NCBI GenBank assembly: GCA_012295275.1
Contig: CM022677.1
Coordinates: 26,562,544 to 26,607,543 of the forward strand
DNA: 45,000 nt
Direction of reading: 5' to 3'
Source of the DNA: Chrysomallon squamiferum
Taxonomy: Eukaryota; Mollusca; Gastropoda; Neomphalida; Peltospiridae
Shown: piece by piece, positions 10,785-45,000 of the stretch
How positions within the stretch are numbered: the first letter of the stretch is position 1
How the letters are laid out: each line of letters starts with the position of its first letter
Notes under the pieces: generated by a model
What the model saw: the letters and a program-made list of their open reading frames with translations, nothing else
What the model was told of the DNA's origin: nothing
The model's database searches: none
Position numbers and translations under genes: made by a program

Positions 10785-12191
10785 CTGTTATTATTATATC
10801 TGTATTTGTTTCATTTACTTTATTTACTTTATCAGGGACACCTGTTTAATCGAAAAAATTTGATTTTAATTTTTTTTCTTTATTTCTGTCATTTTAATTA
10901 ATTAATTTATTTATGTATTTACTTTGATTATTTATTTATTTACTTATTTATTTATGTACTTTGATTATTTATTTATTTTGTTTACTTTTATTTTTATTAA
11001 ATTTTTAATTGTTTTATTTATTTTGCAAGAGAAAATTCTTTAACGCAAGAAAGCTTTTATCTTTTACTGGTGTTTAGCTTTTTTTTCCACTTTCCCTTAT
11101 CCTTTATTTCATTTAGATTTTGCTTATATTGTACTTCAGTTAATTAATATTTTATTTATCTGAAATCATTTTTGGATTAACTAAATAATTTATTTATTAT
11201 TTTTAATAATTTTTAAAGTGCATTAGTTTTAAATTTTTCTTGTTTATTATAGACTTTCTTATTGATTTTTAAAGTATATTTCTTCTTAATTTTTACTGAG
11301 CACCATGTTTTAAAAATTAATTTTTAAAAAGCTATCTGATATAATTTTGTAAAATATATTTGAATGTCTTTTAAATTTTTAAATTAAATTTCAAAATGTT
11401 TTTCATTTTTTCCAAAAACAATTGGTTTTGTTAATTTATCTTATTAAATATTAAAAACTGTTAATGCATTTTAAAATATCTACTGGGTTCTTTTGTTGTT
11501 ATTATTTTATTTTTTTTACTTTATTAAACTTTTTAAAATTTTATTCTTTCTATTCAGTTAGTATGTTGAAACATTTCATAAAAAAAAAATTAAATGAATA
11601 AAAAATTGAGAATTTATATTGAAAACTGAAAAAAACCCACATCCACACTATATTAATATTAATAATGTTATAAAAAAAATAAAACATTTTCCTATATATG
11701 ACTAATAAGAAGATACATATTCTAATTTATAGAAATAAATATAGAAATAAATTATGATTACTAACTGTTTTTGTTTTTTTCTTTTACATTGTAGAACAGA
11801 GTTTCAAATTATTAAACTCTTCCTTTGATTTGATACTAACAATAATAGCAGCAACAGGGGGAATTATCCTGTTTCTTACTGGAACCTATCTCTTAAGGTA
11901 ATTATATTTTCAACACACACACACACACACAAATGTATGCATATGCATACTAATTGTTTAAGTTTTTTTATTGTTTCAGCATACACACCCATACACACAC
12001 ACACACATACAGAGACAGAGACAAACAGACATATGTAAACACACATTAAACTAGTATTTTTTGTTATCTCTTCATTAATGAGGAGGCGACGCAGACGAAG
12101 AAGGCTGATAAAGAAAGAAGGAACTCAGCCAGGAATAGAGTCTTCAGAAAATCCTGCCCTAACAGTGTCCAGTGAAAAAGTCGAAACATAA
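8481..12191 (+). CDS. Membrane-anchored two-TSR protein, complete five-exon gene model
   Basis: The model joins 8481-8568, 9657-9848, 10342-10527, 11795-11897 and 12083-12191. The product is about 225 residues: a short N-terminal signal-like exon, two TSP1 repeats, one membrane-spanning segment, then a basic cytosolic tail that opens with a run of Arg and ends EKVET before TAA. All junctions keep frame: three phase-1 introns, then one phase-2 intron before the tail. This is a plausible type I surface protein with a small TSR ectodomain. It lies between two minus-strand TSR genes, and its first TSR resembles the exon at 321-512. A polyadenylation signal follows at 12451. Family membership is clear from the TSRs; ligand and role are unknown. 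Confidence 0.75.
8941..8974. repeat. (TCTA)n microsatellite in intron 1
   Basis: Eight or nine tetranucleotide units inside the first intron of the membrane TSR gene. Confidence 0.9.
9549..9624. repeat. (CA)n microsatellite
   Basis: About 38 CA units ending some 30 bp upstream of the acceptor of exon 2. Confidence 0.95.
9657..9848 (+). CDS. Exon 2: TSR 1 of the membrane protein
   Basis: 192 nt between TTCCAG and GGTATT, phase 1-1. The repeat opens VNGGWGTW and closes CHTPDCPG with six cysteines. It has CSGPCASEG in place of CSVTCGxG, so the Ser/Thr for O-fucose is replaced by Pro. The same loss is seen in the exon at 321-512. Confidence 0.88.
10342..10527 (+). CDS. Exon 3: TSR 2 of the membrane protein
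   Basis: 186 nt, phase 1-1, between TTTGAAG and GGTATT. It opens VDGGWGLW, has a normal CSATCGEG motif and closes CFSNCPG. It is two codons shorter than the standard 64-codon unit. Confidence 0.88.
10530..11790. other. AT-rich intron 3 of the membrane TSR gene
   Basis: About 1.27 kb of T-rich sequence with short ATT, TTTA and TTTC tracts. No exon was recognised. Frames here are poly-Phe/Leu/Tyr products of composition. Confidence 0.7.
11795..11897 (+). CDS. Exon 4: transmembrane segment
   Basis: A 103-nt exon after CATTGTAG with donor AAG|GTAATT. It reads on from exon 3 as EQSFKLLNSSFDL followed by a hydrophobic span, ILTIIAATGGIILFLTGTYL, then LLR at the membrane boundary. It starts in phase 1 and ends in phase 2. 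A hydrophobic span followed at once by Arg-rich sequence indicates a type I orientation. Confidence 0.8.
12083..12191 (+). CDS. Exon 5: basic cytosolic tail and stop
   Basis: The tail opens RRRRRRRRLIKKEG and ends SSEKVET, with TAA at 12189-12191. The acceptor is a tandem GAGGAG (AG at 12081-12082 and 12084-12085): both choices keep frame and differ by one Arg (12083 or 12086 start). Ser and Thr are common near the C-terminus. Confidence 0.75.
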
Positions 12192-12450
12192 ACATACGTG
12201 TGTGTGTGTGATACATACTTGTAATACACGCACAGCTAATCCTGGATTAAAAATGTTACCTGAAAAAGTATAATAACAAAAATATGTTTTGTGTATTTAT
12301 GCACAGAGAAGGCTGGATAAAAAAGGTCAAAAAGAAAAAGTAAAATGATGTACTAAAAAAAGTGTAATAACTGTAACATATGTAGACAGTCCTGGATTAA
12401 AAATGTCCTCTGTATAATAACAAACACATCTGTACCATACAAACCAGTTT

Positions 12451-12456
12451 AATAAA
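12451..12456 (+). terminator. Polyadenylation signal AATAAA
   Basis: First AATAAA after the stop codon at 12191, about 260 bp downstream. Confidence 0.45.
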
Positions 12457-12459
12457 AAT

Positions 12460-13570
12460 GAACAACTAAATATAATCCAAAGATTGCATTGTTTGATTTT
12501 AATGTTTTATATAAAATAACATAGACAAAGAAACAGGAAATAAAAGATAAATTTGCATTATATTATCCCATGAAAATATGTAAGAACTGAACAAGCTATA
12601 TTAAGCTATAACTTAATAAGATGATTTTATCAAAATTAAATATTTTTCTAACATAATCTAGTATCCCAAAAACCCAGGAAATAACAACAAAAAAAAAAAT
12701 ATATATAAACTTATCCTATGAGTCATTCTTTTTTAACCAAACTTTAATATTGATATGGATGATTCAGCTTTTTCAGTTCCTTGTATTAGTCTAAAGTGTC
12801 AAATGACAAAAATGGTTAGTTAGATTGGTAAGATAAAATAACGATATACAGAAGATTCTCAAAATTTAATTGTTAATAAAATTGTTTATGAAATCAATAA
12901 AGATTTGCTTGTGTGTGGATAGGGTAAAAAAAATTTAAAAAACGATATGCACTGCCAATTTGACAGATAGCATTCATGCAGAATGTTTTCTTATGATAGC
13001 AGATTCACAGACAAATATTTGGAAATATTTGTATTAACATTAGTTTTAAGGAATTTAAACTTTGAATATTTAAAGATTTGCTTACATTTTGCAAATTTGT
13101 ATATTTAGAGGAATACTTATTTAGAACTTGTCAGATGAAACCTAGATGGGTTTTTTAGTGGGTTTTTGAGGAGGTTATTCTTAATTTTGGAAAATTATAT
13201 ATATACAAAAAAATATGGTTACCATCTAAATTAAAAGTTTTTGGGTTTTTATTTATTTTTTATTTATGTTATCAAAATTAATAAACTAATAAGATGTAAA
13301 ATTATATTTACAGTTATCGTTTAGTTTAAAATATTTAAAATGATAAAATTTAATGTACATAAAATATTTTAAATTGAATATGTAAAACATATATGTATAA
13401 AAAATCAAAAAAATCAGATAGCTAATTTATTCAGAAAACATGTTACATGTTAGAAATAATAACTCTTATTTGTTCTTTGTGTTAGAGAATGGAAAAAATA
13501 TCTTCTTTAAAATAAAAATAAAAATATTTACAATGTATTTATTAATGGTATGTAGAAAGGATTTCTGTAT
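12460..13570. other. AT-rich sequence between convergent genes
   Basis: This lies between the 3' ends of the plus-strand membrane TSR gene and the minus-strand TSR gene. No exon or named repeat was recognised. Confidence 0.5.
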
Positions 13571-13576
13571 TTTATT
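13571..13576 (-). terminator. Candidate polyadenylation signal of the minus-strand TSR gene
   Basis: TTTATT on the plus strand (AATAAA on the minus strand), about 325 bp beyond the stop at 13900. A second copy lies at 13538-13543. Confidence 0.3.
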
Positions 13577-13899
13577 GTTGTGTTTTTCTCTCCATGAAAC
13601 ATTTCCATCCAAACACACGCACACACAAAATATAACACACATATAAAAAACAATTCTATGAGAATAATAGAGTCAGCTTTAGAAGTCACAAACAGATATA
13701 TGTATATCTTTTTTATATACTCTACAAGATCACATAAAAGTTAATTTCACACAAAAAATATTATACATAATATATTATAATATATAAATTTTGTATTAGG
13801 TGCACACAGACATACAATTTTTAAAACATAAACACTCTACCAGAACAGTCAACACCTGTATCTGTCATCCACACACAAACACGCTCACACACAGATATT

Positions 13900-14111
13900 T
13901 TAAGGCAGAGATACTCTGGCAAAACATCTGATTTCTGTATCGCACAGCTCAGTTTTGTAAGTTCTGAAGAGTCCTTTACAAACCAGCTTGTGATGCTCGA
14001 GTCTGTTATTTTGACAGGTTCTCCGATAGTACACCTCACGGATTCCAACTCCACACGTAACACTGCACTTCAAAACTCTAAGTCTTGTCCATGAACTCCA
14101 TCCCAGAATAA
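13900..14111 (-). CDS. Terminal TSR exon of the minus-strand gene
   Basis: Starts after TTTTGTAG (AG at 14112-14113). It encodes VILGWSSWTRLRV, then CSVTCGVGIREVYYRRTC, and ends DTEIRCFARVSLP at TAA (13900-13902). The usual C-terminal CPG and donor are missing. A weak GTATCT after CCAGA could be a donor, but the open frame to a nearby stop makes a terminal exon simpler. Confidence 0.75.
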
Positions 14112-15203
14112 CTACAAAATAATAACACCAGCAGTAGTAACAATAATAATAAAACAAAAATAGCCCCAAAAATATAATCATTATATAATTGAAATATAAA
14201 TTAATGAAGAAAAAAGAAAGAAATTTAACATTGATACCTTTCTCGAGATCACTTTCTGGTAATTCAGATTTTGTTTAATCTGGCTTAATAACAATTACAA
14301 AAATGGGGGTGATGATGATGATAACAATAATAAAAGTTTTATTCAAATTTGTACCTGGACAGTTAGGTTTACATGGCAGACTGACATTTTTTGTTATTTT
14401 TCCCAGACAGATGTGTCCATCATATCGAGGCTCTGGATTTGTGCAGGTTCTCTCAAACGTCACCAAACTTCTGTTAGTTTTACACGAACATCTTCTGTCT
14501 CTCATTCTTATCCATGTACTCCAACCACCATCCACTGAAAACAGAAAACAAGATAATAATAATACTCATCATAATAATAATTTTTATAATAGTTATAATA
14601 ATAATACTCATAATAATAATAATTTTTATAATAGTTATAATAATCATCAACATCATCATCATCATACCAGTAAAAATAAAAAAACATCAAGAAAGCCAAT
14701 TTAATTGTATATTTTGAAAAATAATATTTTGAGTAATAATAATAATAACCATGTCACAGCCACCACCATCACCAACAACAATAATAATATAATGATAGTA
14801 GCAGTAGTAGTAGTAATGATAATAATAATAATAATAATAACTCCATCACTACCACCAACAACAACAATAACTGTAGTACTAGCAGTAGTAGTAGTAGTAG
14901 TATTAATAATAATACTAATAATAATAATAATTAATAATACCACCACAATCACCAACAAGAACAAGAACAACAACAACAATATTAAGACTATTTGTAATAA
15001 TTTACCAGGACAGTGTACAAAGGTCTCGCAGTATATTGTCACCACTACTTTATAATGACCTTTACACTGTATTCCTTGGTTTCTTATTACAGGCTTTTCA
15101 CAGCTTCGTCTGTAGTGCATCTCTCGCAGGCCAATTCCACACGTCACACTACATTTACCTATCTTCACTCGCGTCCAGCTCGTCCAGTCATCATCCTCAT
15201 CAC
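13900..15203 (-). CDS. Minus-strand three-TSR gene, 5' end not found
   Basis: The model joins exons 15203-15006, 14534-14355 and 14111-13900, read on the minus strand. The encoded part is three consecutive TSP1 repeats followed by a stop codon, with no membrane segment seen, so the product is probably secreted. Introns are short (471 and 243 bp) and phase 1. The last repeat is truncated at its C-terminus and runs straight into the stop. No convincing signal-peptide exon was found between 15.2 and 18 kb on this strand. The first and third repeats resemble each other (IxLRExxYRRxC-like stretches), while the middle one is divergent. Confidence 0.7.
14355..14534 (-). CDS. Middle TSR exon of the minus-strand gene
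   Basis: 180 nt (60 codons), phase 1-1, between TTTTCAG and GGTACA. It opens VDGGWSTW and closes CKPNCPG. The central motif is CSCKTNRS instead of CSVTCGxG, so the second conserved Cys is displaced and the O-fucosylation consensus is absent. A possible N-glycosylation sequon (NVS) lies near the end. Confidence 0.8.
15006..15203 (-). CDS. First recognised TSR exon of the minus-strand gene
   Basis: 198 nt (66 codons), phase 1-1, between TTTGAAAG and GGTAAA. The repeat starts with an acidic run, GDEDDDWTSW, instead of VDGGW. It then has CSVTCGIGLREMHYRRSC and ends CETFVHCPG. The acidic linker is unique in this window. Confidence 0.82.
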
Positions 15204-15308
15204 CTTTCAAATGAATAAATAAATAAATAACTTAAAAATAAATAATATTATAAATTTTTAATAATAAAACAAATAAATAAAATACAATAAAACTAATAAA
15301 AGTAGTAA

Positions 15309-15309
15309 G

Positions 15310-15362
<53 letters not shown>
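15309..15362. repeat. (TAA)n microsatellite
   Basis: About 18 TAA units upstream of the minus-strand TSR gene. Confidence 0.95.
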
Positions 15363-15363
<1 letters not shown>

Positions 15364-15403
15364 GTTTCAAAAGTAATTATTATTACCAAGTATTTTATCA
15401 TGG

Positions 15404-15430
15404 GTCAGGGTTAAGGTTAGGGTTAGAGTT
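15404..15430. repeat. Short telomere-like TTAGGG stretch
   Basis: GGGTTAAGGTTAGGGTTAG is about two and a half degenerate TTAGGG units. It is too short to be more than a curiosity. Confidence 0.4.
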
Positions 15431-15819
15431 ACCAAATGTTACCTTTAAAAAAATAATATGGATATTCTAAAGGCAGTAAGTAATAAGTTAAAAACACAAA
15501 TGCAAACCACAGACTGCAAAAAATCTAAAAAGGATCATAATCCACTGAATAATCTTCATGTTACCTGAAATGAACATGAAAAAATTTATATAAAAGTATA
15601 ATTTTTATTGTATTAGCTATTATTTAATCTATTTATATATAGATTTGTTTAAAAAAAATAAAATAATCAAAGAACATAAAACGAAAGAATGTAAAAATAA
15701 ATAAAAACAAGAAAACAACACAAAAAGAAAACAAAAAATCAATTTTAATTAGGTAATTAAAAAAATAAATTAAAAATTGTTCTTTATTTACTTTGAACAT
15801 CATGTCAAGAGCCAATTAG

Positions 15820-15821
<2 letters not shown>

Positions 15822-15875
<54 letters not shown>

Positions 15876-15901
15876 TATTATTATTATTATTATTATTATT
15901 A
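15822..15901. repeat. Palindromic (TAA)n(TTA)n tract
   Basis: About 17 TAA units run directly into about 9 TTA units, making a long near-perfect inverted repeat able to form a hairpin or cruciform. Confidence 0.9.
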
Positions 15902-15984
15902 TGGTCACCTGATAAAATTAATTTTACTTTTACTTTGCAAATTATAAAACTTGATGAAAACTATTTTACTTTTCAGTCAACCAG

Positions 15985-16067
15985 CAGTATTATTTCTTCA
16001 AATTATTATTATTGTTGTATGTGTTGTAATTATGACAAAAAAGAACCACTCTAAATGCGGATGTTGA
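15985..16067 (+). other. Possible orphan transmembrane terminal exon
   Basis: After a pyrimidine-rich acceptor region (TTTTACTTTTCAG ending at 15976, or CCAG ending at 15984) an open frame reads AVLFLQIIIIVVCVVIM, then TKKNHSKCGC and TGA at 16065-16067. With the second acceptor it is phase 1, so it could join directly to a TSR exon. AATAAA follows at 16183-16188. It might be an alternative 3' exon of the 8481-12191 gene or a relic. ATT-rich sequence can mimic Ile runs, so confidence is low. Confidence 0.25.
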
Positions 16068-16655
16068 CATTTTACTTGAAAGTTATTTTTGTAGTCAAAT
16101 AAGCTCCATTCCACCTGCTATTCATCACATCGAACAGACTAAAAATGTAATATTAGTTGTATAATACTAAAATTATAAGGCAAATAAAATTACGGAAAAG
16201 AAATGAAAAGATAAAGCAGGACAAATGTTATTTTTTAATTGCTGTTATATTATTTTTATTATTATATGCGTAGATTAGATTTGATTTCAATTATTATAAA
16301 TTATTTGCTGTATCTTGGTTCTCAGCAAAAAGGAGACATATTGTGGTGTCAAATATGTTCACTGGAACCAGTCAAGTAAAGGGAGTCGGAAGTTGACGCA
16401 GATAAATATATATATATCTTTTTTTTACCCACTGAAATCAAATAATTTAAAGTTTTCCCATATTTTTTGCATTGTAAAGTGTTTAGTCAGATTCCTTAAA
16501 CGTATTTATAGTTATTATTTTACTATCCTTTAGGTCTATTATAATTTTACATATTATTATTTTTTAATTATTATTGTATATGAGGGTTAAATGTTTCAAA
16601 ATAAATTAAAATTAAAAATAAATGTCAAATTAATAATAATAATAATAATAATAAT

Positions 16656-16694
<39 letters not shown>

Positions 16695-16940
16695 AACAAT
16701 AATAAACAAAAAGAAATAATAAATACAAAAGAAATAAAAATACAAAGTCATGATTAATGTTAACATAATTTTAGAGAAAAAAAAAGGAATTTATTTGAAG
16801 ATAAAAATTTGTCAGCAAGAATTAATAATCAAAATCTCGTTTGGTTCCTAAATCAGTATAAAATGTGTTAAGAGATTTATTTAGTTTGGTGTCTTTAAAA
16901 AACAAGCGCCCAGTTCTGCGAAAAATTGGTAAACATTTAT
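16068..16940. other. AT-rich intergenic sequence with TAA/CAA tract
   Basis: No exon was recognised. A TAA then CAA triplet tract lies at about 16632-16703. Confidence 0.6.
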
Positions 16941-16944
16941 TTAG

Positions 16945-17000
16945 CTTGACGTCATTAACTCAGGTACTTTATTTATGGATGACGTCAAGCGAATGCAAAT
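16945..17000. promoter_or_regulatory. Inverted CRE pair plus octamer
   Basis: GCTTGACGTCAT (CRE core 16947-16954) and ATGACGTCAAGC (core 16980-16987) form an inverted repeat of at least 12 bp with about 22 bp between the arms. A perfect octamer, ATGCAAAT (POU/Oct type), follows at 16993-17000. It lies between the minus-strand TSR gene and the giant plus-strand gene, about 1.3 kb from the latter's TATA box. An enhancer or divergent promoter element is an inference. Confidence 0.45.
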
Positions 17001-17398
17001 AAAATGAAACCGGACCATTACTACGAAATGCAATATAACGTAATGTGGAAGAAAGAAAAAAGAAAAGGAAAACGTATTAAATTTGCTATATAAACTTGAC
17101 AATTTATTTAAGAAATGAAATAGTACAAACTGAATGTAATATTATATTTCGATGACGAATTACTGGTTAAAACACGGTAAATTATTTTTTTCATAATTAT
17201 TCACTTATCCTTGTTCAATATCAACGACACTCCGAATACCATAATGAATAATTAAAAAATAATAATATTTAACTATACTTATATATCCATAAACCTGATA
17301 TAACTTACTGATATTCCGAATAATTTTAGCTGTACGTTTTTCATAATAATTATTTCAAGAACGTAGATAATTATGGTTTCTTTTTTTACAGACGTTAC

Positions 17399-17429
17399 AC
17401 GACGTACGGGAAAGGCCTGTGTACGTCGT
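17399..17429. other. Perfect inverted repeat, 9-bp arms
   Basis: ACGACGTAC and GTACGTCGT flank a 13-base loop. This is a CpG-containing hairpin in otherwise AT-rich sequence. Its role is unknown. Confidence 0.5.
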
Positions 17430-17649
17430 TTGCGGGGTATTTATGCACGATTCAGACGTTTCAAACTCCCATATTTAAAACAATAATATTAATGTAATAA
17501 AATAGAAACGCCCCTAATTCAAATACATTTTTTCAGACATGCTGAAAACAGACAAGTTACAAATGGTCCGTTACTGATGATAGACAACGTCAAGATGAGA
17601 AATAATATTTTTCTCATCTCATACACTTATCCAGACTTCGCATACTAAG

Positions 17650-17701
17650 ATGAAAATTGTGCAATGGATCCAAGCTGTACAGAGTTTTTCAACTCCTTGC
17701 G
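17650..17701 (+). other. Weak candidate start exon for the giant gene
   Basis: ATG AAA ATT begins a 17-codon frame, MKIVQWIQAVQSFSTPC, ending at G|GTTTGT in phase 1, as TSR exons require. The donor resembles that of exon 1 at 8568. However, the hydrophobic core is poor and the better promoter lies downstream at 18.17-18.26 kb. Confidence 0.15.
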
Positions 17702-18165
17702 GTTTGTACTAAAAAACAAGTTATTGTGACAGTTTCGTTACTTAGTTATTATTATAATGAAAATTTTCGAAATTACGCTTTAGTAACAACTACATGTAAT
17801 TTATTTATAAATAACTGTATTTTACGTATGTACGTGTTTTGTTAATTAATGTATAAAATGGCCCTTTAACTCTGTGAACTATATTTAGCACAAGTGACGT
17901 TTGTCTGAGTCTCGATCTGGATCTTCAGAGTCCGGTGCTCTGTAAATTGTTAATACCAGTATCATAGTTTATTAAGTTTGTAAACAGAGTAAACATAGAT
18001 TAAATATATGGTCGTAGCATACACATTTGAATAATAGTTGTTACAGGTATTACATAAAATAATATACAAAATTAATTATTAAATTAGAAAATGATAGTTG
18101 CATAAGTGAGTGGAGACCTTTACTCTAATCCAGTACTTAAAAAAAAAGGTTCTAAAAGCATTTGA

Positions 18166-18255
18166 CCAATCACAACGGAATATTCCGCCATTGCCGTAAC
18201 TGTCGTCTGCTTTGACGGATCACAGAAAATTATTATCGATGATGCAGTATAAATA
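18166..18255 (+). promoter_or_regulatory. CCAAT/TATA promoter of the giant TSR gene
   Basis: CCAAT (18166-18170) is followed 82 bp later by TATAAATA (18248-18255), with a GGAATATTCC palindrome between. With usual spacing, transcription would start near 18278, about 85 bp before the first TSR exon sequence. Element order and distances match a classical RNA polymerase II promoter. No reporter data can be inferred. Confidence 0.5.
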
Positions 18256-18362
18256 ACGAAAACTAAACAGAGCTACTTCGACTGAGAATAATACATAATA
18301 TTAACAACAATTATATCAGAGTATGGTCTAACTTTTTAAAAGTTTTGTTTTGTTTTCTTTAG

Positions 18363-45000
<26,638 letters not shown>

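Noticed and set aside
10600-10863. Phe/Tyr-rich frame in intron 3 of the membrane TSR gene
   Set aside because: T-rich intron composition; no splice-compatible boundaries or domain features.
14303-15222. Plus-strand Asn/Ile-rich frames opposite the minus-strand TSR gene
   Set aside because: They are antisense to clear TSR exons and otherwise consist of TAA/AAC triplet translation.
15404-15430. Interstitial telomere
   Set aside because: Only about two and a half imperfect TTAGGG units; no extended array.
17152-17176. Short frame MTNYWLKH ending at G|GTAAAT as a start exon for the giant gene
   Set aside because: The phase fits, but eight residues with no hydrophobic core do not make a signal peptide.
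17300-17345. Minus-strand MKNVQLKLFGIS followed by GTAAGT as a start exon for the minus TSR gene
   Set aside because: The donor is phase 0 while the next TSR exon needs phase 1.

Overview
This window is metazoan nuclear DNA, probably from an invertebrate. It is AT-rich and full of micro- and minisatellites. The genes are split into short exons with consensus GT-AG introns, and almost every exon encodes one thrombospondin type 1 repeat (TSR, TSP1). No bacterial-style operons, CRISPR arrays or phage genes were seen. Simple-sequence tracts (CA, TAA/TTA, TCTA/TCTG, GA) and introns of 0.2-3.4 kb would fit a mollusc or other lophotrochozoan, but I cannot identify the species.

There are four transcription units, all TSR genes. 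(1) Left edge, minus strand: one TSR exon (321-512) of a gene that continues out of the window. (2) 8481-12191, plus strand: a compact five-exon gene that looks complete, encoding a signal-like exon, two TSRs, one transmembrane exon and a short basic tail. (3) 13900-15203, minus strand: three TSR exons ending in a stop codon; the 5' end was not found. (4) About 18.25 kb to the right edge, plus strand: a giant gene with 32 TSR exons in the window, the last cut by the edge. From the third exon on, 28 of the 29 complete exons are exactly 192 nt (64 codons). All are phase 1-1, start at Val/Ile-(Asp/Asn)-Gly and end at Cys-Pro-Gly/Ser. One exon (28138-28330) has a one-base insertion. Three other places hold broken exon copies (27969, 37045-37345, 43733).

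Between the genes: 0.6-8.4 kb holds AT-rich sequence and a 2.3-kb minisatellite of 57-bp units. 15.2-18.2 kb holds triplet repeats, a possible orphan transmembrane exon, an inverted pair of CRE palindromes beside an octamer, and a CCAAT/TATA promoter at 18.17-18.26 kb.

The TSRs carry WxxW motifs (known C-mannosylation sites) and mostly a Cxx(S/T)CxxG motif (known O-fucosylation site). The products should therefore be secreted or cell-surface adhesion/matrix proteins. Three observations stand out. The codon split across each intron co-varies so that it always reads Val or Ile, never Met. Several introns begin with minisatellites built from the upstream exon's 3' end plus its splice donor, so they carry up to about 16 donor copies. 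Perfect TGACGTCA palindromes recur only outside the TSR exon arrays.
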